Part shown: positions 54,666-64,000 of the stretch, piece by piece | How positions within the stretch are numbered: the stretch's first letter is position 1 | How the letters are laid out: every line of letters begins with the position of its first letter | Origin: Halictus rubicundus | Lineage: Eukaryota; Arthropoda; Insecta; Hymenoptera; Halictidae | Direction: 5' to 3' | DNA: 64,000 nucleotides | Assembly: GCF_050948215.1 (NCBI RefSeq) | Contig: NC_135149.1 | Location: 7,483,001-7,547,000, forward strand | The notes under the pieces: model-generated | The model's input: the letters and a program-made list of their open reading frames with translations, nothing else | Told to the model about the DNA's origin: nothing | Databases searched by the model: none | Translations under genes and position numbers: made by a program

Positions 54666-56940
54666 GCTGTACGTACGATAAAAATGAACACTCGGATGTA
54701 CATCCAAAGCGGAAAGTCCAAATTCAGCTTAATCCTGCTTTGTACACTAATCACTTTGGATGAAACGTAGATGAGAACAACTTTTGTACCTTTCATGGTG
54801 AACGAAAAGTCTAAATTCGCCTTAACCATTGAAATACCGGTGCATCTCGTCCAGACAAGGTTCGCTGCAAGCTCCATTAGGCAAGAGAGGGGGGGCTCGA
54901 GGGTGGGGGGACAGAGGAACGCTACCTACCAGTAGTGCACCTCTGCACTAGGCGATATGCATTTGAACCAGTTGCACCGGGCTCCGGCGAGGTCGGGGTG
55001 AACGCCCAACGCCTTTAAAGAGAGTACGCAGATGCGATACGATGAGAGAGCCTCGCCCTGCCGGGCCAGCTTCTTTCATTGCCCAAGGCGTAAGGGTGCG
55101 TTTCCACCGGTGTTCTGCGTCGAAGTATTACGAGAGACCCAGAGTAATTGCCTGGTAATTGTAAACATCCTCTCCTCTGCCGACCCGGAATGAATTTTTC
55201 TCCGGAGATCGTTCCGAGGGCAGCTTTTTGTTCGACCGACACGCATGGTAAGTGCTCCGGTGGAAATGGCGCTGATGTAATCGGCGATTCGAGAGTTCCG
55301 ATTAATGATGAAAGAATTCTGGGTAACGTCGATGAGAGTAAGACCGGATGCAGTTCTCAGGTGCATTATGAACGTTTGAAATCGACGACGTACATATATG
55401 TGTGACATACGTATTTTCGTGATGGCACTTCTGTTTTGAGGTATTAGTTGAGAAACAAGATTACTATAATTTCTCGATTGCGTTTCTTTTGTGTTGATAT
55501 TGTGTATCAGCTTCGTGTAAAAATGATCACCAAATTCTTTCGTTTTGGGTTTCGTGAATAAATTGTTCTAGTTGTTGGTTATGTTGCTTGTTATGTATTT
55601 TTTTTAAATTATTAACTTACTTAAAATAACGCAAAGCAGAAGGATTCGGCCATCATTTGTACACTCTTATGCCAAAAGCAAGTCAGGTAAAATATTAAGT
55701 AAATTAAAAGACTGTTATATTATCTGTAACTTATTAATATTATTAAAAAATGAGGCAATGTTTTATTGTGAATTCCTCTTTGTTTTATTGTGAATTCCTA
55801 ATTGTTTAAACCGTTTTCTAAATCTAAACGATCATCCGTTGCGTCTTTCTTTTATTTGCAATTGCTAAACTCAATAATTACTAATATTCATAAACATAAC
55901 ATGGAAAAAGCTGTACAGACTTTTCCCACAGAGTTTCTGAAAAATTCATGTCCAAAATAATAATAATAACACCGAGCTCAATGAGTTGGATCAATCCTAA
56001 ACGTCCCGAATAATTATCCATGTGCACCGCGTGATATATTAATACATAACTTGAGCAATAAAATCAGTATAACACGCGTTGGTGGAAAAAATCGAGGGGG
56101 CTAACAGGAGGTACAGAAAGGGAGGAACGAGGAAGGAATTAAACGATATCGATGAACGCGGGACGCGTTGCCATGTATCACGCGAAATTATCGAGAGAAT
56201 AATCTGCGGTTCGGCAACAAGAAGACCACGAAACACTTAAGCAGGATGCACGCGCAGATATGTGTACACACGAGCGTATACAGCATAAAGGATGCGTCGG
56301 TACAGGTGGGCGGCAATAAAATGAATTATAATGATGCTCGATGGATCAGAATATTAGCCTACGTGCGTCCACGCTTCGTGGATGGCTGGCCAGTGGGAAT
56401 GCGCCCTAACGCGTTCCGTTCAATTCTTCTCGGTCGCCAGAGACACACATCGCGCATCAAGGAGCGCGATTCGCGATGCACTCGACCCGATCCGGGATTA
56501 ATGGAGGATATCACCGATGAAGGCGCGCTTTAATCAACGAAATTGGCGAGCACATAAACCTGACGTTGCACATTCACGTGCCGGAGCGGAAAGGGCCGAA
56601 GGGACGACGCACAGTGGTCGATTTTGCTAAAAAGTCGGACGAAAATCTGTACGACTTGAAAATATTGTTTATTCGCAAATAGGATCGAATACACCCTGTT
56701 AATCTTCGTAGATAGATTCATTCTTGTCAAGTAATGACGTAACATCACCGTCGACGTCGTGGGTTTTTCCAATGAAAATCCCATTAGGCCTGTTATACCG
56801 GGAACATATCCGTGATTATTAACATTTAATTTTCGATTATTGAGATTTTTGTAGTCATAAATTATAATGGACACATTAGGTATTAATACATCAAATTATA
56901 TAATAATTTTCAATGTCTGAAATTATTTTTTTTTTTTTTG
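54666..56940. other. No gene seen; G4-prone tract; two GC-rich islands
   Basis: GC-rich at 54830-55400 and 56030-56650, AT-rich between and after. G runs at 54889-54895 and 54901-54910 could contribute to a G-quadruplex. The 121-codon plus-strand frame at 56168-56533 has no recognisable domain. Confidence 0.5.
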
Positions 56941-56942
56941 TA

Positions 56943-57249
56943 CAGGGTGTATAAAAATTATATGTCACGACCACCGTAGCGTGATTCTATACCTCCGGAT
57001 CGGTTGAGATCTGTGAAAAAAATGCACCGCAAAATTCACCTTGACCTCGAAAATTAAGGTCAACAAAGTGTCGAAAAATGTGAGTGATGAGTACTGCACG
57101 ATGCAACAAAAGAAAATTTTTCGACACTTTGACCTCGATTTCCAAGGTCAAGGTGAATTTTGTGGTGCATTTTTTAAACAGATTTCCACCGATCCAGAGG
57201 TGTAGAATCACGCTATGAAGGTCGTGACATATAATTTTTATACACCCTG
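56943..57249. mobile_element. Palindromic TA MITE, 307 bp
   Basis: Begins CAGGGTGTATAAAAATTATA and ends TATAATTTTTATACACCCTG, with TA at 56941-56942 and 57250-57251. The two halves pair over most of their length (arms of about 130-140 bp), leaving a loop of a few tens of bases near 57090. The arms contain AAGGTCAA-type words (57055 and 57143-57152). Non-coding. Confidence 0.93.
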
Positions 57250-57251
57250 TA

Positions 57252-59260
57252 CTTACGAACACCGTGCGACGCGGTACGGGTCCACGTGGACGCGCGTACT
57301 AAAAATTGGCAACAAAGCACAGCACTATAATACCTTATTAATTGAGTGAAAGCACTCTAAGCAATCACAGTTTTACGTTCCTCTTTACCTAAATACTGCA
57401 ACATCGAGATATTTAAGGGTTTGTTTCAATTCGGGTTATGTTTTTAACACTATAAACCTGTTAAATTTTATTATGCAATAATAATTATTAAAATTGTAAA
57501 AAAAATTAACGATTTTTTAGCTCCAAATGAGCTTATACCACTTTCAATAACAGTTTATAAGAAATAAAAACAAGAGGAAATTTAAGTCCACATTTTTATA
57601 GGCATTGGCTTTACTGAAATAGATTTTTTAATGTAAAAAGTAATAATTAAAATGAAGACATGTAAATACACGAATAATCAAGTTTATTAAGAGTTTATTT
57701 TATAAGATTATAAATAAACAAGTGTAAAATGTAATTACTTCGTTAAGATAACTAAAAATTAAAAAAATTATATTTTAAACTTATTTCTCCTTTACAGTTG
57801 GCATAGTGAAGTATTCATGGTAAATAGGTGGTATGTAAGGCAGTAAACTCATCATATCGCTGTATTTCTCTCTTGTTATCAAGATGCAAATTAATCTATG
57901 TAAAACTAAATGCATATCATATTAGTATTTACGATAGATGCATAAGGGACATAAGACTTCACTTTCTTTTAATAGAAAAAAATGTAAACATTACATTTCA
58001 GTTTTTCGTAACTTTTGTCTTCAAAGATTTGAAATTTTAAAGATTCAAAGATTTGATTTTAAAGACTAAAATATTTCTGCACGTAACTATGACGTAGAAT
58101 CTACCTTTCTTTAAACATCGTATATCCTTGAAGAATTTTATTTGAATTTCCTTTATAGTGTAATCATTGTAAGGTTTCTAATGAAAATTGTAAGATGATT
58201 CTGCCTATAACTGTGTAATGTTTCTTTTCTAATTAGCAGATCGGGAAACATAGCTTTCCAGAAATAACCAGGCGTAAAGAACTTTAATCGCAAGCGACCA
58301 ATTAAATCCGTAGACGGTAACACAAAGTAAATCTCGTATGTGGAACGAAAAACCGCAACAAACATCCGTAAGTACAGACCTCGTTACCATATCGCACCGC
58401 TGATAAAAACATGTTCCGTGATAACGGCGTAGGTATGAGTATCGTTCGTTCCGCCGCTGGCAGCAAATGTTATTTATATGTAATAATGATCCAACTTCTC
58501 GATAAGTGGCTTTTTAGGTTCACCGCGCGTCTAGGGAGAACCAATTTGTGAAACTTGGAGAACGCAAAAGTTCCTACTTCAATTCTATAATGCTTTCTAC
58601 TTCAAGTTTTAGTTCGAGATATTATAGTGATGAGACTTATATCGTCGAAAAACATGAACAATCTAAGAAAATGTTTTAGATAAAAATTCCATGATGTTTG
58701 TGTTCGTTACAAATATTTATGAATTATTAATATGAGTATGAATTTTGAAAATGCTTATTTAAATTCGTCATTAAAGATTGAAGAAACCTGGAAACAGTTT
58801 TTGAAGTCACCAGAATCGTCTAAAAGGCCGTATGTTCTAAACCGTGATACGATGCATTAATGAACTTTGATCAGTGATATCTCAAAATCTCATTATCAAC
58901 TCATTTTAAAAATTTGCAGCGATTCATGTCTTCGCATAAACTGGGGCACAAAAATTAGAGCTAAATTCGAGGAGCCCAGAAGGGGCGAAACAACCCCTCA
59001 TTTTTTTATCACTTTTTCCCACCAGATCATCCAAAACTCCATCAACTGAAGGGTCGCCCATGTTCACTTTCCCCCAGCCCGCAGATCCTCGGTATTGGCG
59101 AATGGTCCATCGCCGATCAAATCGGCAGAAGCGAAAAGCAGCCGGGTCGAGCTATTTTCTTAAACACGTCTTAAATTCCAGCTAATAATTGAGCAGCTGA
59201 ACGACTGGGCGGAGATACTGGAATTATGCAAATCGCGTCAGATCGGGATCGCGTCCCGGG
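57252..59260. other. No gene seen; mostly AT-rich
   Basis: AT-rich apart from a slightly GC-richer stretch at 58200-58550 and after 59040. A TTAACACTATAAACC string near 57444 resembles a TTAA-element end without a partner. Frames are short and unrecognised. Confidence 0.5.
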
Positions 59261-59269
59261 GGCGCGACG

Positions 59270-59462
59270 TCCAAGAAGAGGAAGGCGGAGAGGCTGTTGG
59301 GGGAAGAACCGCATCGGGTACAGAGGAAGAACAAGAAGAAGGGAACGACGACGACGACGACGACGACGACAACGACGAAGAAGAAGAAGAAGAGGAAGAG
59401 AAGAGAAGAGCACGACGGAGCAACGAGAGGTACATCACCGGGAGAAAGAGCACGTAGAAGGA
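59270..59462. repeat. Purine-rich tract with (ACG)n and (AAG)n triplets
   Basis: Long purine-biased stretch including (ACG)8-9 near 59345-59373 and AAG repeats after it. The long frames on both strands here (214 codons minus, 209 codons plus) are produced by the triplet repeats: Arg/Lys/Thr on one strand, Ser/Val/Phe on the other. Confidence 0.85.
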
Positions 59463-59768
59463 GACTCGCCTCATTGTGATTGCTATACCCAAGGGCAGAA
59501 TGTTTCTCCGGTGTGTGCCGTCTCATGCACACCCGCAGCCAAACCCGAACTCTCATCCTACCTCGAGTCCCGGCATCGAAGCAACAGGTTGCACAACCTT
59601 CCACCTGCCCCTCTTGTTTGCCGACCGCCATACATATACAACATCCAGCATCGTCCCCTTTTGTATCAGCACCGAAAGAGCCCCGGTGACTACCAGCATC
59701 AGCGTCGGCTATGGGTAGCACGATGTACGAAAAGTGTTCGACATGCCGAAGAAAAAAAGAAGAGAGAC
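59463..59768. other. No gene seen; GC-rich
   Basis: Continuation of the overlapping long frames on both strands; no domain recognised on either. Confidence 0.5.
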
Positions 59769-59836
59769 CCTCTCTCTTCCTCTGTCCCTCTCTCTCTCTT
59801 TCTCTCCCCCTCTCTCTCTCTCTCTTTCTCTCTCTC
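59769..59836. repeat. Imperfect CT tract
   Basis: CT repeats interrupted by TTCC, GTCC, TTT and CCCC. Confidence 0.93.
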
Positions 59837-60562
59837 CACCCCGGACGTACCGTGATATTAGGCACCATCGTGTGACGGATAATAAGAGGCCCGATTACGC
59901 GGATATCTTAATGCTCCCCTGGAAGAATGTTCAGCATTTCTATTAAGCGCCGCGGAATGGCCAGCCGGCGGATCGATTATTGAATCTTTTAATTTGAATC
60001 TTTTTTTTTTTCTTTTGTGCCCACCTCGCTTGGGACCGTTCCTTCGTTTACCGAGCAGATTTATTGGCGGTACGCAAGCTCTGGACCGAGCAAATGTGTA
60101 ATTATGTCGGGCGCGATGGCTACGGTGCCAGAAGCCAGTGACTTCGGGGAAATTAGGTGGGAAGAATCATGAGTGTCAGTAACGCGGATTTTCTTTTGCG
60201 CTTTTGGAAGCTGCAGAACGGTCCAATCGCAACTGTTAGTGTACTATATGTTTTCTCTGATTTTCTGTTACCTATGGAACAGTTTTTCAATATTGGACCG
60301 ATTTTAATACTTTATGATATTGAATACGACTTGGATTCTTTCCTTTTTGAGAAGTTAGAACAATTGACCGATATTATTCCGAAAAGCACTGGTGGCCGAT
60401 CGGTATGAAATTTGAAGCATGTTACGAAGAATGTGGAAGGACCCCAAATATAAAATTTTAACTTCGGGAATTCACCAGTTTAAAAAATACAGATACTTTA
60501 GTAGTGTTTCTATTTTCACAAATTCGTGAAGTCGTCTATTGTTTTGAGGAGAGGCTGCCGTA
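59837..60562. other. No gene seen
   Basis: GC-rich to about 60180 with a T run near 60001, then mixed. The 83-codon frame at 60157-60408 has no recognisable domain. Confidence 0.5.
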
Positions 60563-60592
60563 CTTAACCCAAACCTAACCCTAACCCAAACC
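60563..60592. repeat. Short telomere-like string
   Basis: AACCCAAACCTAACCCTAACCC contains CCTAA and CCCTAA units, i.e. mixed TTAGG/TTAGGG on the minus strand. Only two or three units, so it is at best a micro-interstitial telomeric sequence and may be chance. Confidence 0.5.
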
Positions 60593-62884
60593 GTAAATAG
60601 CAACGCACCACGATACGACTCGACTGTCTCACATTTCCCTAAGCATCGCGTTTCCAACGGAAAAAACATAAACAGATCACACTACACCATCATTCACAAT
60701 ACACACATGGATACATATCCCTCAGGAATTCTTACATTATTGCTGAATATAATGTCCAAAGCATCGAAAACCTATTATGACGAATTTATAATTGAGTACC
60801 TGTATCTTCTAAACGCATAAATTGCTGAAGCTAAAATTATATATCCGAGGTCCTTCCCTATCCCTCATGATACCCACCAAGTTTCATCTTGATTGGCCAC
60901 TGGTACCTTCCGGAAGTACAGCCCAATTCGTTTACTACATGATGCACTGTAATCCAGATCGAGGAATTAGCCGTTCATTTGATAAAAAAGCAACTTGCTC
61001 ATATCGATGTTTATCGAATGTATGTTGCTCCATATAAATGTCCATGACATTCGAAAACGGTGAAATTAGAATAAGCATATAAAAATCAACACTTTATGAA
61101 TCCTATTTTTCTCCGAAAAAATTACATCATTTCTTATTGATATCCAGGAGAATCTATTTAATATTATGTGTCCATTTTTGTTTAAAATGGATAGTATGTG
61201 ACTATATTGCGAGTATATCTTGTGTACTAAAATTTAATATTTATAATTTATTGAAATAACAATGCTTAGTAAACTAAAGAGAATCTTCAAAGTTTGATAT
61301 CATTAGTAAAGGATATCTTTTGAGTTCCATATAGCTTCGCATTGTATCAAAGTGCATTGTTATCAGTACACTTTTCTCTATAAAATCATGCAAGATTCAC
61401 GTCCCATTCGGTCCGGTACAAAAGTTATTATTGTTTAAAGCGCCTCTGTGACCGGAACTCCGCGGCGCGTTAAGAGGTTCTTAAGGTTGTCATGATTCTT
61501 TTAAGATAAGATGGCCAAATAATCGTAATTTCAGATAAAAAGAAACACATTATCTCCAGAATTAAAGATTATTTTGTTATTTCAAAACCTGGTAACAGCT
61601 AAGATCAAAACCTGAAAGTCGAGGGAAAAAAACATGTTCCACGAATATCTTGGAAACTACTGCAGATAGGAAAATGGTGTACTAAATATATACTAAATAT
61701 CATTCATTATTCACATGTTATCGCAATATTTCGGGCATTTTCGGTACTCTAACAAGAAAATGTTTCAATGACTTACTTTACTATGGCTTTAAGTCTTGGA
61801 ACATGCTCAAATCTTTGTGAACATCTAATTCCTCCATCTGTAACACAGTGTGACATGGAAAAAGTCTTGAAAATATTGCAATTGATCTGCGCAACATAAT
61901 TTTTAAATTTACAATTAGACCCACATAAATTAGTTGTAAAATTGTAACAACATTTGGTATTTTCTCTTCAGTTTCGATCAAATACGAGAAATCACAATTC
62001 TATTAATTACTATTGTTACTGAAAAAACAACAAAATAACTTCTCTCCAAAACCCAGTAATGCCTCCAAAGAATAACCTCAGCCGTCCAAAACCATAATCG
62101 CCGCTCACCGCACAGGAACCTAATGAAATAACGCAGTAAAGGCTCACTGATAGAAGTTTAGAGACCATAATAGAGCGCGTCGCAGCAAACCAAAAAATTC
62201 CAGGTAATCATCGGAAGGAGTACCCTCCGAGAAACTCAGAAAACTCGAGACAGCTTTAATCCGTGTTATCGAACAACCAATAAAATTTCTCTGATTGGAT
62301 CGACCGGGTAGAACACATTTTCCTCGTTACAAGCTTCGAACAACCGCTCTGTCCGTATCAGTCGGTTTCATCGACATCGACCTGGCGACTGATTACATAT
62401 TATCCTCGGCGCGGCGGTGAGCCCGTACGAAAAATCGTGTATCAGCTTGGTGTATCGGCACGGAGAAATTGTCGCGATCGATCGATCCGTTTAACGAGTG
62501 GAAGGTAAACACGGCCGACTCATTCCTGTCAATCGAGGTTTCCCGTGTCGATTCGCACGCGACGCTTAATACCACAGAAATCGTTGGAAGTGCAACCAAA
62601 AGAAAAGAAAATCGAGAAAAAATAAATAGGAGGATCTTAGCGCCAGTCGGGGCTGTGATCAGATACGGTTCGATTTCCCGTGGTATCACGTGCACGGTGC
62701 ATTTCCTGGAAGAGCCGATAAGCCTTTCTTTTTCGATGCACGCACGCCTATCGAGGTAATGACGCGCCGGGATAAGCGACGCGACGTCCGATAAAAGCTT
62801 CACGGCAACCGGCGATTATTTCACGGTCCCGCGGCTTTTCCAGCGTGATCGTAAATTATCAATGTTACCATAAAATCCGACCTG

Positions 62885-62888
<4 letters not shown>
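60593..62888. other. No gene seen
   Basis: AT-rich to about 62050, then a GC-rich island. Frames up to 136 codons (62393-62803, minus) overlap others on the opposite strand and show no domain. Confidence 0.5.

Positions 62889-62927
<39 letters not shown>
62889..62927. repeat. (CT)19 microsatellite
   Basis: Perfect CT tract of about 39 bases in a GC-rich island. Confidence 0.96.
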
Positions 62928-62931
<4 letters not shown>

Positions 62932-63660
62932 GGGCTAACAAGAAACCGCGTGGCTCGTCGTCGCGCGCTCGCGCGTGCACCTGTCGCCGCGGTGAAATCA
63001 AAATATCACCTTATCAAGAGAGTAACATACGGTCTCCAGCGCAGAACGAAATGTAAAAAAATCGCATGAGGTAAAGGAGAGAAAAGCAGGAGCCGAATAG
63101 ATTCTTCTTTGTAATGATTTCAACCAATTGTCGATGAGATTCCGTTCAAGCCACGTGGGCCGCATGCACCCCACGCTATTCGAATGAATTGTTTTGCTCA
63201 TGACATATGCATCACATGTAATAGACGCTTCTGATAAAAATGCGGAAGATGGGCCAATATCACCGTACGAGAGGAGTGGGGTCTCCAGCGCGCGCAAAAT
63301 AAAATCGTAAAAAATCGTTGGAGGGAAAAGAAACAAAAAAAAAAAAGGATTGGTCGATCTCTGGTGCAGCCGAGAATTTACTCGGCTATAAGAAACATGC
63401 GTGACGTGTCGGTGGATGAGGGGACGAGGAATCATCGTGGCCGGACAAGAAACACGTAGCGAGCGCGGTTATGACGTTCCAGCCGAGCGGAGTCGATTTT
63501 TTGCAGCGCATCGAAGCACGACGAGGAACGTCAACGGTGACGGAAGTCCTTCCACCGAGTGGAAGAAGGACGATGCTCGCGACGAAACGAGATTTACTTT
63601 GCAAAAGTGTCGACCGTCCCTCCCCAGACTGGAGCGAGCGGGGACCTCCGCAATGAAGAA
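62928..63660. other. No gene seen; GC-rich
   Basis: GC-rich sequence with an A run at 63335-63346. The 145-codon minus-strand frame (62998-63435) has no recognisable domain. Confidence 0.5.
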
Positions 63661-63715
63661 ACCACCACCACCAAACCGCCACCAATACTACCATCGTCGT
63701 CGTTGCCACCACCAC
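63661..63715. repeat. (CCA)n-type triplet repeat
   Basis: ACC/CCA triplets with interruptions; they read as Pro or Thr/Asn-rich on plus and Trp/Val/Gly-rich on minus. Confidence 0.85.
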
Positions 63716-63908
63716 GGGCATCAGGATCGACTGCCACGCGGACGGACCTCGACGGTTATATCCTGCGCTCTCGATACGTATTCTCTTTTCTTTCTTCCTT
63801 TCCTTCTTTTTTTCTCCTCTTTACCCCGTGTTCGTCCCCCTGTCCACAGTGAAACAAGAAGGAACGACACACGCCGGTCTCGAAACGAGATCGACGTTGC
63901 ATGCTGTC

Positions 63909-63913
<5 letters not shown>
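63716..63913. other. No gene seen; pyrimidine-rich
   Basis: Includes a pyrimidine tract at about 63781-63831 leading to the last CT microsatellite. Confidence 0.5.

Positions 63914-63947
<34 letters not shown>
63914..63947. repeat. (CT)17 microsatellite
   Basis: Perfect CT tract of about 34 bases near the end of the window. Confidence 0.96.
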
Positions 63948-63949
<2 letters not shown>

Positions 63950-64000
63950 GCTCTGTGGGCCGCGAAGGCGTGGTCGGTGGACAAGATCGCATCTTCGTGG

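Noticed and set aside
59224..59868. Open frames of 214 (minus) and 209 (plus) codons
   Set aside because: They overlap on opposite strands across triplet and CT repeats, and their products are low-complexity with no domain. Repeat-driven frames are the simpler explanation.
60563..60592. Interstitial telomere
   Set aside because: Only two or three CCTAA/CCCTAA units in a mixed string; too short to claim a telomeric relic.

Overview
This window reads as a gene-poor stretch of a eukaryotic nuclear genome, most probably a hymenopteran insect and perhaps an ant. The basis is indirect. The DNA alternates AT-rich spacers with CpG-containing GC-rich islands, it carries many long GA/CT microsatellites, and nearly every recognisable sequence is a class II DNA transposon of a type common in insects: piggyBac-like elements with TTAA target sites, mariner, and Tc1/mariner-like fold-back elements with TA target sites. 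I found no convincing host protein-coding exon, tRNA, rRNA or CRISPR array. The open frames across the window are short, mostly overlap on both strands, and are largely low-complexity or transposon-derived. The window is either a gene desert or the inside of a very large intron.

Layout. 1-9 kb: GC-rich island with a (CT)28 tract, a TTAA MITE (2625-2861), a 1-kb fold-back element with a broken transposase (3031-4063), a duplicated block centred on a palindromic double E-box (4779-4955 and 5209-5385), the C-terminal half of a mariner transposase (7013-7560) and a tandem 210-bp duplication (8533-8953). 9-23 kb: more TTAA MITEs, a 120-bp minisatellite, two copies of a 730-754-bp repeat 6 kb apart, and an old 175-185-bp tandem array split into two blocks, one of them carrying a TA MITE. 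22-33 kb: a mariner deletion derivative beside TTAA-MITE ends, AT-rich low-complexity DNA, and a 32/64-bp minisatellite. 36-52 kb is the most informative part: two 1279-bp piggyBac deletion derivatives in opposite orientation (36341-37619 and 48108-49386), several copies of a GC-rich TA MITE, a TTAA MITE, and a clean nested insertion (an 829-bp fold-back element inside a 218-bp MITE, 50935-51983). 52-64 kb: another TTAA MITE with nested hairpins, a 441-bp mariner deletion derivative, a 307-bp palindromic MITE, then GC-rich sequence with purine/pyrimidine tracts and microsatellites.

There are no cooperating genes to describe. What ties the window together is transposon structure. TTAA elements of otherwise unlike sequence share a feature I did not expect: most carry a short inverted repeat or palindrome beginning about 13-19 bp inside one terminus. 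The fold-back TA elements repeatedly carry TCAAGGTCA, which matches the monomeric orphan nuclear-receptor site. Empty and filled copies of several repeats sit in the same window, so the order of some insertions can be read directly.
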